Notes: generated by a model not told the origin, from the letters alone. Positions 34,363 through 43,926 are shown, numbered from the stretch's first letter. The stretch: 64,000 bases of DNA from an uncultured Acetatifactor sp. (GCA_910588225.1 CAJUQT010000018.1:1-64000), one strand, 5' to 3'. Numbers and translations: made by a program.

Positions 34363-35899
34363 TACAAGACTCGGAGCGATTAAGACGGTAATATATGGCA
34401 GGACAGCCATGATTTTACTGGGTTTTCTGGCCCAGCTTGTAATGCTGGCGGTCGGATATATTTTGCTGCGTAACTACAGCTATCTGTTTTATTTCCTTTT
34501 TTTGAGTATCAGCGCCGTTGCTGTGGTGTATATTTTCAACGCGCCGGACAATCCCGACACGAAACTTTCCTGGATGCTTCCCATTGCCATTTTTCCTGTA
34601 TTTGGTGCTATTTTTTATGTGACAATTGTCATTCAGCCGGGTACGAAGGTCCTGTATAACCGTCTGATGTACCAGGCGGAGCATACGAAGAAATATGTGC
34701 TGCCCAGGGCGGATACCAGAGACAGGCTCCGGACGGAAAGTCCTCATATGGGACAGCTGGCTCATTATCTTGAGCGCTGTGACAACAGTCCCGTATACGA
34801 CAATACCCAGGTGAAATACTATGCTTTGGGCGACAGCCAGTTTGTGGATATGGCAGAGGAACTGAAGAAAGCGGAAAAGTATATTTTTATGGAGTTTTTC
34901 ATTGTGGCCGGCGGCAGGATGCTTGGGGCGATTCTGGATATTCTGTTGGAGAAAGCCAGGCAGGGGGTGGAAGTGCGTTTTATGTATGACGGCACCAATG
35001 TGCTGTGGAATCTGCCTAATGATTTCCCGCAGATGCTGGAAGATGAAGGCATCCGGTGCAAAATGTTCGCACCGATTAAACCGATTTTTTCACCTCATTA
35101 CAATAATCGCGATCACCGGAAAATTCTGGTGGTGGACGGCAGAGTGGCTTTCACCGGCGGAATTAATCTGGCGGATGAATATATCAACGAGAAAGAACGT
35201 TTCGGTCACTGGAAGGACGTGGGTATTATGGTGCGGGGTGACGCGGTGGAGAGATTCACCTATATGTTCCTGGAAATGTGGAATGAGTCGGAGCGGGAAC
35301 CGGATGCCCGTGAAAAATATAAGCTTCCTTTGGACGCTTCCGTGTCCAGTGACGGATATGCAATCCCTTACAGTGTCTGCCCGCTGGGGCCTGAGCGTGT
35401 GGGGGAGAGAGTCTATTTGGAGATTATCAATACCGCGCATACTTATGTACACATTATGACTCCCTATCTGATATTGGATTATCAGATGCTGATGGCGTTG
35501 ATTTATGCGGCGAAAAGGGGAGTGGAGATTGTAATTATCATGCCGCATATACCGGACAAAAAGTATGCTTTTGTGCTGGCGAAGACTTATTATAATCAGC
35601 TGCTGGAATCCGGTGTGAAGATTTATGAGTATGAACCTGGCTTTGTACATGCCAAAGTATTTGTGTCTGATGATGTCAAGGCAGTGGTGGGGACGGTTAA
35701 CCTGGATTACCGCAGTCTGTATCATCATTTTGAGTGCGGCCTGATTCTATATCGAAACTCCGAGATTGCCATGATAGAAAAAGATGTGCAGGATACGCTG
35801 AAAAAATGTATGGAAATGAATACGGAAGATTATAAGAAAATGAAGCTGACAGACAGGGCGCTGGGAAGACTGATGCGGATTGTGGCTCCGCTGATGTGA
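34340..35899 (+). CDS. cls: cardiolipin synthase (phospholipase D family)
   Basis: This 519-residue membrane enzyme joins two phosphatidylglycerols to make cardiolipin. Three hydrophobic segments lie in the first 100 residues (AMILLGFLAQLVMLAVGYIL and two more). Two HKD motifs are complete: HRKILVVDGRVAFTGG near residue 260 and HAKVFVSDDVKAVVGTVN near residue 440. ATG 34340 lies inside the end of the MarR gene, so the two are coupled, tying membrane lipid remodelling to fatty acid control. A terminator follows. Confidence 0.92.
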   Translation: MSIGEKVNTRLGAIKTVIYGRTAMILLGFLAQLVMLAVGYILLRNYSYLFYFLFLSISAVAVVYIFNAPDNPDTKLSWMLPIAIFPVFGAIFYVTIVIQPGTKVLYNRLMYQAEHTKKYVLPRADTRDRLRTESPHMGQLAHYLERCDNSPVYDNTQVKYYALGDSQFVDMAEELKKAEKYIFMEFFIVAGGRMLGAILDILLEKARQGVEVRFMYDGTNVLWNLPNDFPQMLEDEGIRCKMFAPIKPIFSPHYNNRDHRKILVVDGRVAFTGGINLADEYINEKERFGHWKDVGIMVRGDAVERFTYMFLEMWNESEREPDAREKYKLPLDASVSSDGYAIPYSVCPLGPERVGERVYLEIINTAHTYVHIMTPYLILDYQMLMALIYAAKRGVEIVIIMPHIPDKKYAFVLAKTYYNQLLESGVKIYEYEPGFVHAKVFVSDDVKAVVGTVNLDYRSLYHHFECGLILYRNSEIAMIEKDVQDTLKKCMEMNTEDYKKMKLTDRALGRLMRIVAPLM

Positions 35900-35944
35900 A
35901 GACGCTGCAGAGAGGAAGTCCTGTTGTACAGGTAAAGACAAAAC

Positions 35945-35974
35945 GGGGGCAGGTGATTATCTGCTCTTTTTTTT
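35945..35974 (+). terminator. terminator after cls
   Basis: GGGCAGGT pairs, with G-U pairs, with ATCTGCTC, followed by eight T (to 35974). It ends the fab-marR-cls unit, 45 bases after cls. Confidence 0.7.
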
Positions 35975-36088
35975 ATCCGTCATATTGTACGGATTTGGGT
36001 GAAAGGCAGATCCGGCAGGGAACATTCGGCGGGGAATGTCGTTTATAAGGGTAAGACAGTCACAGTACAGGAATCGGGAGGAGCAGAA

Positions 36089-36649
36089 TTGAGAGATACA
36101 GAAATACTGGATTTGTATTGGGCAAGAGAGGAAAGGGCGATTTCCGAGACACAGAATTCCTACGGAAATTATTGTTACAGTATAGCCTGGCATATTTTAT
36201 ATTCGAAAGAGGATTCCGACGAATGTGTAAACGATACCTGGCTGCGGGCGTGGAATGCCATTCCGCCGAAGAGGCCGGGCCGCTTTGCTGTGTTTCTGGG
36301 AACAATCACAAGGAATCTGGCTTTGGACAGATGGAAGGAAAGACATACCATGAAGAGAGGAAACGGTGAAATGACAGTGGCTCTGGATGAACTGGCAGAG
36401 TGTATTCCTGATGTGAGGAGTACGGAAGAGGCGGTGGAGGCAGCAGATCTGGAACGAATGATGAATGAATTTCTGCGTACTTTGCCGGAGCGGGAGTGTA
36501 ATGTATTTCTGAGGCGTTACTGGTATGTGGAAGAGTACAGTGAAATTGCAGAGCGATATGGCATGAAGCTGAATACAGTGAAGACTTCCCTTTTCCGCAC
36601 ACGGGCGAAACTTCGGAGCTATCTGGAAAGTGAGGGTGTGATTTTATGA
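36089..36649 (+). CDS. ECF-type sigma-70 family factor
   Basis: The 186-residue protein has sigma region 2 (YGNYCYSIAWHILYSKEDSDECVNDTW, including the -10 recognition part) and region 4 (LPERECNVFLRRYWYVEEYSEIA and the helix-turn-helix RYGMKLNTVKTSLFRTR). It would direct RNA polymerase to a small stress regulon. TTG at 36089 is taken as start because GGGAGGAGCAGAA is right before it and relatives begin there; an ATG at 35999 lacks such a site. It overlaps the next gene by 4 bases. The signal is unknown. Confidence 0.85.
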   Translation: MRDTEILDLYWAREERAISETQNSYGNYCYSIAWHILYSKEDSDECVNDTWLRAWNAIPPKRPGRFAVFLGTITRNLALDRWKERHTMKRGNGEMTVALDELAECIPDVRSTEEAVEAADLERMMNEFLRTLPERECNVFLRRYWYVEEYSEIAERYGMKLNTVKTSLFRTRAKLRSYLESEGVIL

Positions 36650-37839
36650 GTCGGCTTTACAACGAAGGAAAAAACATAGACGGTGCCATGCGGCTTATGG
36701 AAGTGTTGTCCGGGGTGGATGAGGAGCTTCTGGAGCGATGCAGGCGGGATGTGAGAACTGAGAAAGGAAGCGGCAGGAGGAAGCGTGACAGAACTGTCAG
36801 TCATGATGTCAGTGGGGCTGTCAGCCACTCTGCCGGAGCAAATGACAGGAATGAAATCGCAGCTTTGGGAAGGAAGAGGCGGAAATTCCCGGGCAGGTAT
36901 GGGGGAACGTGGGCCGCGGTACTCTGCCTGGCTGTGGTGGGAGCTGTCAGCTGGGGGGGATATATGCTGACTGATATAGTCAATGGCGGTGCGGCCGGAG
37001 GACGGGGATACAATTCCGGAGCAGTGCCGGAAGCCATAGAGCTTGCACCGGAAGAGGGCGCGGAGCAGCAGACGGGAGACATGGTACAGGATATGTGTGC
37101 CAGTATGGCGGAAGACGGAGAAGGAATGGAGGTTCCGGGAGGACAGGAGAGCGATGGGGCCGGTGCCCCGAACCCGGATAAGGAAGAAGCAGGACACTAT
37201 GGTGTCAACGGAGATTCCGGTGCCGGAGACAAAGCAGCAGGCGAAGAAGCTGTCCCGGAGAAGGAAAAGTCACAGGATGAGGCCTGTCAGGAGGAGCTGT
37301 CCGCGGAGAGCACAAACGATTTGACGTCATGTAAAAGTCTGGAGGGCACAAAGCTGACAGAGGAAGCGGCAAGAAGTATGGAGGGGCTGGGGGAGTTTAT
37401 TCCCGGAAAGCTTCCGCAGGGATATGCTTTTGAAAGTGCCTGCTGCTATTCCGGGAACCCGGAGACAAGTCTGGGAATTACCTGGACGAGGGGAATGGAT
37501 TCCATTATGCTGTATCTTTCAGCACCGGAAACGGTGCCTGCCTCTGTGGATATCAGTAAGCCGGAGACTTATGATGAAAGGCTTTATGAGATTCCCCATG
37601 CAGAGACAGTACCACAGGAATACAGAGAGAGTATGAACGATCCTGTGTTTGCCTGGGAGGATATGAGTCTGGAGGTGGTCAGAAGCCGTGTCGTTGCACG
37701 GGAAGATGCGGGGGATACAGATACTCCCCGGGGGAATTTCAGCGTGCTTTATTCCAATGGCGTGGTGCTGCGTTTCAATGGACGGGGCACGGCGGAGGAA
37801 ATCTGGGAGCTGTTGTGTTCCTGCGTGGATTCGGATTGA
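36646..37839 (+). CDS. membrane-bound anti-sigma factor candidate
   Basis: This 397-residue protein has a short cytoplasmic N-terminus (about 1-85), one membrane helix (about 88-108, AAVLCLAVVGAVSW), and a large outside part. A low-complexity acidic stretch (about 125-225, rich in E, G, D and A) precedes a folded C-terminal domain (about 245-395) with GKLPQGYAFESACCY, reminiscent of DUF4367-type sensing domains. Its ATG overlaps the sigma gene's stop (ATGA), the usual arrangement of sigma and anti-sigma. No zinc-type anti-sigma motif is present, so the role rests mainly on position. Confidence 0.65.
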   Translation: MSRLYNEGKNIDGAMRLMEVLSGVDEELLERCRRDVRTEKGSGRRKRDRTVSHDVSGAVSHSAGANDRNEIAALGRKRRKFPGRYGGTWAAVLCLAVVGAVSWGGYMLTDIVNGGAAGGRGYNSGAVPEAIELAPEEGAEQQTGDMVQDMCASMAEDGEGMEVPGGQESDGAGAPNPDKEEAGHYGVNGDSGAGDKAAGEEAVPEKEKSQDEACQEELSAESTNDLTSCKSLEGTKLTEEAARSMEGLGEFIPGKLPQGYAFESACCYSGNPETSLGITWTRGMDSIMLYLSAPETVPASVDISKPETYDERLYEIPHAETVPQEYRESMNDPVFAWEDMSLEVVRSRVVAREDAGDTDTPRGNFSVLYSNGVVLRFNGRGTAEEIWELLCSCVDSD

Positions 37840-38002
37840 GCTGAAAGGTAAAGTCTTAAGATTTTTTCACTTGCGTCTCTTTCGGAAGGTAGAGTACAAT
37901 GATTAGCATGGACAGGAGCCCTGCATCTTTCTGATGAAGGTACAGGGCACAGCCTGGATTGCGGCGCCGTGGCTGGCGGTCGGCTTGAATGGAGACAAAA
38001 GG

Positions 38003-39085
38003 ATGAGAGAAGCTTTTCTGGATAAACTGAGAGTGGCAGCTACCTGTGCCGTGGTGCTGCTGCATACGGTTACCGGCGTGATGGACTCCGCTGACATGAG
38101 TCTGTACCCCACAGAGTACAAAATATTTCAGATGATATTGGACCTGGTCTGCTGGAGTGTTCCCATGTTCGTTATCATATCCGGTTATCTGTTTTTGAAC
38201 CCGGCGCGTCAAATCGGCGTGGGTAAAATACTGAAAAAATACTGCAGACGGATTGTGCTGGCATTGTTTCTGTTTGGGGTACCCTATGCCTGCATGGAGC
38301 AGACCGCGCTGGAAGGCGGCTTCCGATGGGAAATGATCGGGAAGGCATTTGTGATGGTGCTGAAAGGGCAGAGCTGGTCCCACATGTGGTATCTGTATCT
38401 GATTTTGATTCTGTATCTGCTGACTCCGGCACTCCGGTATCTGCTGGCACGGATTCCGAGAGCGGTCATTTGGGGAGCAGAGCTTGTGATTTTCACCGGA
38501 TGCAGTGTCCTGCCCTGGGTATCCTGGGTCTGGGGGCTGGAACTACAGCCGGTTTTACCGGATCAGGTAATTTATCTCTTCTATTATATATGTGGCTATT
38601 TATTTGTGACGGGGAGACAGGAAGGACTTTTGGGGAAATGGGGAAGAACCTTGCGGAAAAAAGGCATTGTCGCGTCTGGCATTGCCATGCCCGGCATTCT
38701 GCTGACGGGCATTCTTCTGTCGGCTGCCGGCATGGTCTGCAGCCGACTCTCGGGAACCTATACCGTACAGATGGCTTACGCCTATCCTTTTACAGCGCTG
38801 CTTGCTCTGCTGCTGTTCGGCTGGGGAATGACATGGCCGGTACAGAAAGAAGAGCAGGGGACAAAAGCTGCCGGCTTCCGAAAGCAGGCGGCCGCGCTGA
38901 GCTTCGCTGTGTATCTGGTGCATCCCGTCTTTCTCAATATTGCCTATAAGGCGCTGCATGTGACGCCGTTATCCTTTACAGTGGGGATTTCACTGCCGCT
39001 GTTTTTCCTGGGAACTTTGGTTCTGTCTGCCGCTTCGGCATGGATATTGCGCAGGACAGCGATTTTGCGTGATTATGTGCTGTAA
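38003..39085 (+). CDS. acyltransferase-3 family membrane protein
   Basis: The 360-residue protein has about ten membrane helices and belongs to the OafA-like acyltransferase-3 family, which adds acetyl or similar groups to surface sugars. The N-terminal block FLDKLRVAATCAVVLLHTVTG carries the conserved Arg and His, and FVIISGYL is the family signature. ATG 38003 follows GGAGACAAAAGG; a frame from 37934 lacks support. It stands alone after the sigma operon, 163 bases downstream, and converges on the methyltransferase gene. The substrate is unknown. Confidence 0.82.
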   Translation: MREAFLDKLRVAATCAVVLLHTVTGVMDSADMSLYPTEYKIFQMILDLVCWSVPMFVIISGYLFLNPARQIGVGKILKKYCRRIVLALFLFGVPYACMEQTALEGGFRWEMIGKAFVMVLKGQSWSHMWYLYLILILYLLTPALRYLLARIPRAVIWGAELVIFTGCSVLPWVSWVWGLELQPVLPDQVIYLFYYICGYLFVTGRQEGLLGKWGRTLRKKGIVASGIAMPGILLTGILLSAAGMVCSRLSGTYTVQMAYAYPFTALLALLLFGWGMTWPVQKEEQGTKAAGFRKQAAALSFAVYLVHPVFLNIAYKALHVTPLSFTVGISLPLFFLGTLVLSAASAWILRRTAILRDYVL

Positions 39086-39130
39086 ATGTACGACGGCTCA
39101 GCTGTTCCGTGAGCTTTGCGCGGACGGCAT

Positions 39131-40069
39131 TTATTTCCGCTGCCAGCGTCCGGCGGCTCCGCAGGGCAGAATCAGACCGCTCAGCTCCACAGGCAGACCG
39201 ATTTCCTCCGCTTCCGCATGGCCGCCGAAAGGTTTTACAATGGCGGTATGCATCATATAGGAAAGCACTGCCGGCTGCAGGCCTGTGGTATAGGAATTGA
39301 TCAGGAAAAACAGGGCGTCTCCAGACAGAAGCTGTGTGGACAGACGGATAAAGTCCCAGATATTTTCTTCCATTTTCCAGAGTTCACCTTTGGGGCCGCG
39401 GCCGTAAGAGGGAGGGTCCATAATGATTCCGTCGTATTTGCTGCCCCGCCGGATTTCCCGCTCCACGAATTTGACACAGTCGTCCACCAGCCAGCGGATG
39501 GGGGCTTCTCCCAGCCCGGAGGCTGCCGCGTTCTCCTTCGCCCAGCCAACCATGCCCTTTGACGCATCTACATGGGTTACGGCGGCGCCTGCCGCGGCGG
39601 CGGCGAGGGTGGCGCCGCCTGTGTAGGCGAAGAGATTCAGGATCTTAATGGGCCTGCTTCCGGTACGGACTTCCCTGCGGATAAGCCCGGAGAACCACTC
39701 CCAGTTCACCGCCTGTTCCGGGAAGAGGCCGGTGTGCTTGAAGCTGAAAGGCTTTAGACGGAAGGTCAGGGAAGCTCCTTCCGCAGTCTGTCCGGGCGGA
39801 AGGTCAGTATGGGGTTCCGCATTTCCCTTAAAGCGATAGGAGATACTCCACTCATCGGGCAGATGGAAGAATTCCCATTCTCCGCCGCCTTTTGCGCTTC
39901 TGTGATAATGGCCGTTTTTCCGTTTCCAGCCGCTGTGGTCATAAGGGGTGCGCCAGATGACCTGGGGGTCCGGCCGCACCAGGATATAGCTGCCCCACCT
40001 TTCCAGTTTTTCTCCGCCGGAGGCGTCCAGAACAGCGTAGTCTTTCCAGTTGTCTGCAATCCACATCAT
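39131..40069 (-). CDS. class I SAM-dependent methyltransferase, RlmI-like
   Basis: The 312-residue protein has the SAM-binding motif I NLFAYTGGATLAAAAAGA, then THVDASKGMVGWAKEN and the target motif MDPPSYGRG, the pattern of the RlmI/RlmK rRNA cytosine methyltransferase group. It lacks the N-terminal PUA domain of E. coli RlmI; instead it has about 110 residues with W-rich text (SGWKRKNGHYHR). It probably methylates 23S rRNA, though other targets cannot be excluded. CAGGAGAC precedes the start. It is divergent from the ribosomal operon. Confidence 0.75.
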   Translation of the reverse strand: MMWIADNWKDYAVLDASGGEKLERWGSYILVRPDPQVIWRTPYDHSGWKRKNGHYHRSAKGGGEWEFFHLPDEWSISYRFKGNAEPHTDLPPGQTAEGASLTFRLKPFSFKHTGLFPEQAVNWEWFSGLIRREVRTGSRPIKILNLFAYTGGATLAAAAAGAAVTHVDASKGMVGWAKENAAASGLGEAPIRWLVDDCVKFVEREIRRGSKYDGIIMDPPSYGRGPKGELWKMEENIWDFIRLSTQLLSGDALFFLINSYTTGLQPAVLSYMMHTAIVKPFGGHAEAEEIGLPVELSGLILPCGAAGRWQRK

Positions 40070-40548
40070 AGTTTATGTCTCCTGAAATCTGAATTTCCAG
40101 CATCCTTATTCAAAGAGATGCATCCTCTGTTTGATTTTAAAACAGTTGCCGGATGTTTGCAATGAATATTTTGGGATGAAGGAAAGTCATGTACCGAAAA
40201 AAATACAAAAAAAATACAAAATAAGTAAAAAAGATGTTGCAAAGTCAGGAATTACCATGTATACTAATAAACGCTGTGGCATGATAGCTGTGAAGCGTGA
40301 GGTTGCCGGCTGTCAGCAATGACAGGCGGGTTTTCCGTGGAGCGAATGTCAAGTTACAAAACTGACGACAAGTCACTGTACCAATTCAGGGTCTGCAAAC
40401 AGGCAGAGACAGTGTGAGACCGAAATTCGAAAAGGTTGCGTAAGAAATCAGGACACACACGGGAGAGTGTACAGTCACCGCTTGTCGTACTAAAATGGAA
40501 ATGTAGATTTTCATTTCGTTAAAAGTGCGAAAAGGAGGCGACTTTTTT
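40070..40548 (+). promoter_or_regulatory. S10 operon promoter and leader region
   Basis: The promoter is TTGCAA (40237-40242), 17-base spacer, TATACT (40260-40265), giving a leader of about 275 bases. The leader contains the hairpin CTGTCA-GCAA-TGACAG (40310-40325), capped by a GNRA tetraloop, and ends at AAAGGAGGCG before rpsJ. Long leaders before rpsJ commonly bind a ribosomal protein (L4 in enterics) for feedback control. The fold here is inferred only from local pairing. A short frame at 40131-40322 is not believed to be a gene. Nothing is recognised at 40070-40236 beyond A-rich sequence upstream of the promoter. Confidence 0.6.
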
Positions 40549-40866
40549 ATGGCAAGTCAAGTAATGAGAATTACCCTGAAGGCATATGAGCATCAGCTGG
40601 TGGATGCATCCGCGAAGAAGATTATCGAGACTGTGAAGAAGACCGGATCCGAGGTGAGCGGTCCTGTGCCCCTTCCCACAAAAAAGGAAGTGGTAACGAT
40701 TCTGAGAGCCGTACACAAGTACAAGGACTCCAGAGAGCAGTTCGAGCAGAGAACCCACAAGAGACTGATTGATATCATTGCCCCTACCCAGAAGACAGTG
40801 GATGCGCTGCAGAGACTGGAAATGCCTGCAGGCGTATACATTGATATCAAAATGAGAACCAAATAA
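40549..40866 (+). CDS. rpsJ: ribosomal protein S10
   Basis: S10 of the small subunit head, also the NusE antitermination factor, 105 residues. MRITLKAYEHQLVDASAKKI and the loop GPVPLPTKKEVVTILR are characteristic. The ATG at 40549 is used; it follows AAAGGAGGCGAC. First gene of the superoperon; a 140-base gap with its own GGGGAGGCG tract separates it from rplC. Confidence 0.98.
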   Translation: MASQVMRITLKAYEHQLVDASAKKIIETVKKTGSEVSGPVPLPTKKEVVTILRAVHKYKDSREQFEQRTHKRLIDIIAPTQKTVDALQRLEMPAGVYIDIKMRTK

Positions 40867-41006
40867 GAAAATAAAACCTCTACTTAGACGTATGAACACG
40901 TTCCCGGAAAGGGGAGGCGCGGAGAATGCGCTTTTGCGGTTATGACGCAACGATAACCGTGTGGTCCGCTATGTAGATGAAGCCTCAGGGCAGAAAGAGA
41001 GGAAAA

Positions 41007-41690
41007 ATGAAGAAAGCAATATTGGCGACAAAAGTCGGAATGACCCAGATTTTCGGCGAAGACGGCACTTTGATTCCTGTAACGGTTCTTCAGGCGGGAC
41101 CCTGTGTGGTAACGCAGATCAAGACCGAGGAGAATGACGGATACAGTGCAGTGCAGGTGGGATTTGTTGAGAAGAAGGAAAGAATCATCAACAAGGACGC
41201 AGGCGGCAGGAAAGAAGTGATTCACAGACACGGAGTGAACAAGGCCGAGCAGGGACACTTCAAGAAGGCCGGCGTAAGCGCCAGAAGATATGTGAGAGAG
41301 TTTAAATTCGAAAATGCCGGGGAATATACCCTGGGTGCGGAAATCAAAGCCGATGTCTTCGCGCAGGGCGATAAAATTGACGCCTCCGCGATTTCCAAAG
41401 GTAAAGGTTTCCAGGGCGCAATCAAGAGACTGGGACAGCACAGAGGACCTATGAAGCACGGATCCAAATTCCATCGTCATCAGGGTTCCAACGGTGCCTG
41501 CTCTTCCCCCAGCCGTGTGTTCAAGGGAAAAGGCATGCCCGGTCATATGGGATGCGTAAAAGTAACCGTACAGAATCTTGAGGTTGTGAGAGTAGATGCC
41601 GAGAAGAATCTGCTTCTGGTAAAGGGTTCGGTGCCCGGACCCAGGAAGGGACTGGTAACCGTCAGAGAATCCGTTAAGGTAGAAAGCTAA
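41007..41690 (+). CDS. rplC: ribosomal protein L3
   Basis: L3 binds 23S rRNA and its loop reaches the peptidyl transferase centre. TKVGMTQIFGEDG at the start and the loop HRGPMKHGSKFHRHQGSNG are typical. At 227 residues it is slightly longer than the usual 205-215, with extra sequence around residues 95-130. Start at 41007 follows AGAGAGGAAAA. Confidence 0.98.
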   Translation: MKKAILATKVGMTQIFGEDGTLIPVTVLQAGPCVVTQIKTEENDGYSAVQVGFVEKKERIINKDAGGRKEVIHRHGVNKAEQGHFKKAGVSARRYVREFKFENAGEYTLGAEIKADVFAQGDKIDASAISKGKGFQGAIKRLGQHRGPMKHGSKFHRHQGSNGACSSPSRVFKGKGMPGHMGCVKVTVQNLEVVRVDAEKNLLLVKGSVPGPRKGLVTVRESVKVES

Positions 41691-41716
41691 TTCGTGCGAA
41701 AGGAGGGCCAATTCAG

Positions 41717-42337
41717 ATGGCAAGCGTATCTGTTTATAATATGGAAGGCAAGGAAGTTGGTACGATTGAATTGAATGATGCGATATTTGGTGTTGAAGTA
41801 AACGAGCATCTGGTACACATGGCAGTTGTACAGCACCTTGCAAATATGCGTCAGGGAACGCAGAAGGCAAAAACCCGCGCCGAGGTATCCGGCGGCGGAA
41901 GAAAGCCCTGGAGACAGAAAGGGACCGGCCATGCAAGGCAGGGATCAACCAGAGCACCACAGTGGAAGGGCGGCGGCGTAGTGTTCGCACCTGTGCCCAG
42001 AGACTATTCCTTCAAGGTTAATAAGAAGGAAAAGAGAGCGGCGCTGAAGTCGGTTCTGACCAGCAAGGTGCAGGATGGAAACCTGATCGTGCTCGACGAA
42101 CTGAAGCTCGATGGAATTAAGACCAAAAACTTCGTGGCGGTGATGAATAATCTGAAGGTTCAGAAGGGGCTGGTGGTGATTGCCGAGAACGATACCAATG
42201 TGGTATTGTCCGCAAGAAATCTGCCGAATGTAAATACCGCGGCGGCAAATGCAATTAACGTATATGACATTCTGAACGCGAAGACGGTGGTACTGACAAA
42301 AGACGCCGTGACAAAGATCGAGGAGGTGTACGCATAA
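41717..42337 (+). CDS. rplD: ribosomal protein L4
   Basis: L4, 206 residues, lines the exit tunnel; in enterics it also represses the S10 operon. The tunnel loop TRAEVSGGGRKPWRQKGTGH is complete. AAAGGAGGGCC precedes it. Its stop TAA shares its last base with the rplW ATG. Confidence 0.98.
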   Translation: MASVSVYNMEGKEVGTIELNDAIFGVEVNEHLVHMAVVQHLANMRQGTQKAKTRAEVSGGGRKPWRQKGTGHARQGSTRAPQWKGGGVVFAPVPRDYSFKVNKKEKRAALKSVLTSKVQDGNLIVLDELKLDGIKTKNFVAVMNNLKVQKGLVVIAENDTNVVLSARNLPNVNTAAANAINVYDILNAKTVVLTKDAVTKIEEVYA

Positions 42338-42636
42338 TGGCAGACATCAAATACTATGACGTAATCCTCAAACCGGTGATTACCGAGAAGAGTATGAACG
42401 GCATGGCCCAGAAGGAATACACCTTCCTGGTTCATCCGGAGGCAAATAAGAGTCAGATAAAGGAAGCTGTGGAGAAGATGTTCGAGGGCACGAAGGTTGA
42501 GCGTGTCAACACAATGAACTGCCAGGGCAAGAACAAGAGGCGGGGCATGATAACCGGCAAGACAGCGAAGACCAAGAAGGCAATTGTGAAGCTTACTGCA
42601 GAGAGCAAGGATATCGAAATCTTCGCAGGCCTGTAA
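42337..42636 (+). CDS. rplW: ribosomal protein L23
   Basis: L23, 99 residues, sits at the tunnel exit and is the docking site for trigger factor and SRP. KPVITEKSM and YTFLVHPEANKSQIKEAVE are characteristic. One-base overlap with rplD. A 125-base gap before rplB contains no gene. Confidence 0.98.
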   Translation: MADIKYYDVILKPVITEKSMNGMAQKEYTFLVHPEANKSQIKEAVEKMFEGTKVERVNTMNCQGKNKRRGMITGKTAKTKKAIVKLTAESKDIEIFAGL

Positions 42637-42761
42637 GAGCCTTCCGGGTCAGAGGGCAGAGCCGGAAGAATATATTCAGCCGGTTCTGAACCATGACGGA
42701 TTTAAGTATGCGGCCAGGTATGGAGCCGCGCAAAGAATCATAGAAAAGGAGATATAAGAAA

Positions 42762-43604
42762 ATGGGAATTAAGAAATACAATCCCTATACACCTTCCAGA
42801 AGGCATATGACGGGTTCTGATTTTTCCGAAATCACAAAGGATATCCCCGAGAAGAGTCTGTGCACTTCTCTGAAGAAGAACGCGGGACGCAACAATCAGG
42901 GTAAGATCACCGTGAGACATCACGGCGGCGGATCCAGAAGGAAATACAGAATCATTGATTTCAAGAGAAAGAAAGACGGTGTTCCGGCCACTGTTATCGG
43001 GATCGAGTACGATCCCAACAGATCCGCGAATATCGCACTGATCTGCTATGAGGACGGCGAGAAGGCGTATATTATCGCTCCGCAGGGACTTACCGACGGA
43101 ATGAAGGTTATGAACGGTCCTCATGCCGAAGTGAGAGTTGGAAATTGTCTGCCTTTATCCGAGATTCCCGTAGGTACTCAGGTACACAATGTGGAGTTGT
43201 ATCCCGGCAAGGGCGGCCAGATGGTTCGTTCCGCAGGCAACAGCGCACAGCTGATGGCCAAGGAAGGAAAAAATGCAACACTTCGTCTTCCCTCCGGCGA
43301 AATGAGAATGGTTCCCCTTGTATGTCGTGCAACTATCGGTGTTGTTGGAAACGGTGATCACAATCTGATCAATATCGGCAAGGCTGGCCGTAAGCGCCAT
43401 ATGGGCATTCGTCCTACGGTACGCGGTTCCGTAATGAACCCCAATGACCATCCTCACGGCGGCGGCGAAGGCAAGACTGGTATCGGGCGTCCCGGTCCCA
43501 GCACACCCTGGGGTAAGCCTGCTCTTGGTTATAAGACGCGTAAGGCTAAGAAGTCTTCCAACAAGATGATTGTGAGAAGACGCGACGGCAGGGCAATCAA
43601 GTAA
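42762..43604 (+). CDS. rplB: ribosomal protein L2
   Basis: L2, 280 residues, needed for subunit joining and peptidyl transfer. NNQGKITVRHHGGGSRRKYR near residue 45, and HPHGGGEGKTGIGRPGPSTP with the key histidine near residue 230, are intact. GGAGATATAAGAAA precedes the ATG. Confidence 0.98.
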   Translation: MGIKKYNPYTPSRRHMTGSDFSEITKDIPEKSLCTSLKKNAGRNNQGKITVRHHGGGSRRKYRIIDFKRKKDGVPATVIGIEYDPNRSANIALICYEDGEKAYIIAPQGLTDGMKVMNGPHAEVRVGNCLPLSEIPVGTQVHNVELYPGKGGQMVRSAGNSAQLMAKEGKNATLRLPSGEMRMVPLVCRATIGVVGNGDHNLINIGKAGRKRHMGIRPTVRGSVMNPNDHPHGGGEGKTGIGRPGPSTPWGKPALGYKTRKAKKSSNKMIVRRRDGRAIK

Positions 43605-43623
43605 TAGTTGAGGAGGAGAGACA

Positions 43624-43905
43624 ATGGCTAGATCACTTAAAAAAGGACCTTTCGCAGATGAAAGCCTGTTAAAGAAAATAGATGCTTTAAATGCTTCAGG
43701 ACAGAAGCAGGTTATCAAGACCTGGTCCCGTCGTTCTACAATTTTCCCTTCTTTTGTGGGACACACGATTGCAGTTCATGACGGAAGAAAGCATGTGCCT
43801 GTATATGTTACCGAGGACATGGTTGGCCATAAGCTTGGCGAATTCGTCGCTACCAGAACCTATCGCGGTCACGGTAAGGACGAGAAGAAGTCCAGGGTAA
43901 GGTAG
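43624..43905 (+). CDS. rpsS: ribosomal protein S19
   Basis: S19, 93 residues, in the head of the small subunit, paired with S13. SLKKGPFADESLLKKI and WSRRSTIFPSFVGHTIAVHD are typical. TGAGGAGGAGAGAC precedes the ATG. Confidence 0.98.
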   Translation: MARSLKKGPFADESLLKKIDALNASGQKQVIKTWSRRSTIFPSFVGHTIAVHDGRKHVPVYVTEDMVGHKLGEFVATRTYRGHGKDEKKSRVR

Positions 43906-43926
43906 TGAATAAGGAGGGTAAAATCT

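Noticed and set aside
40131..40322. 63-codon frame upstream of rpsJ
   Set aside because: It spans the S10 promoter and leader hairpin and has no binding site.
40884..41990. 368-codon open frame on the minus strand
   Set aside because: Antisense to rplC and rplD; no domain recognised.
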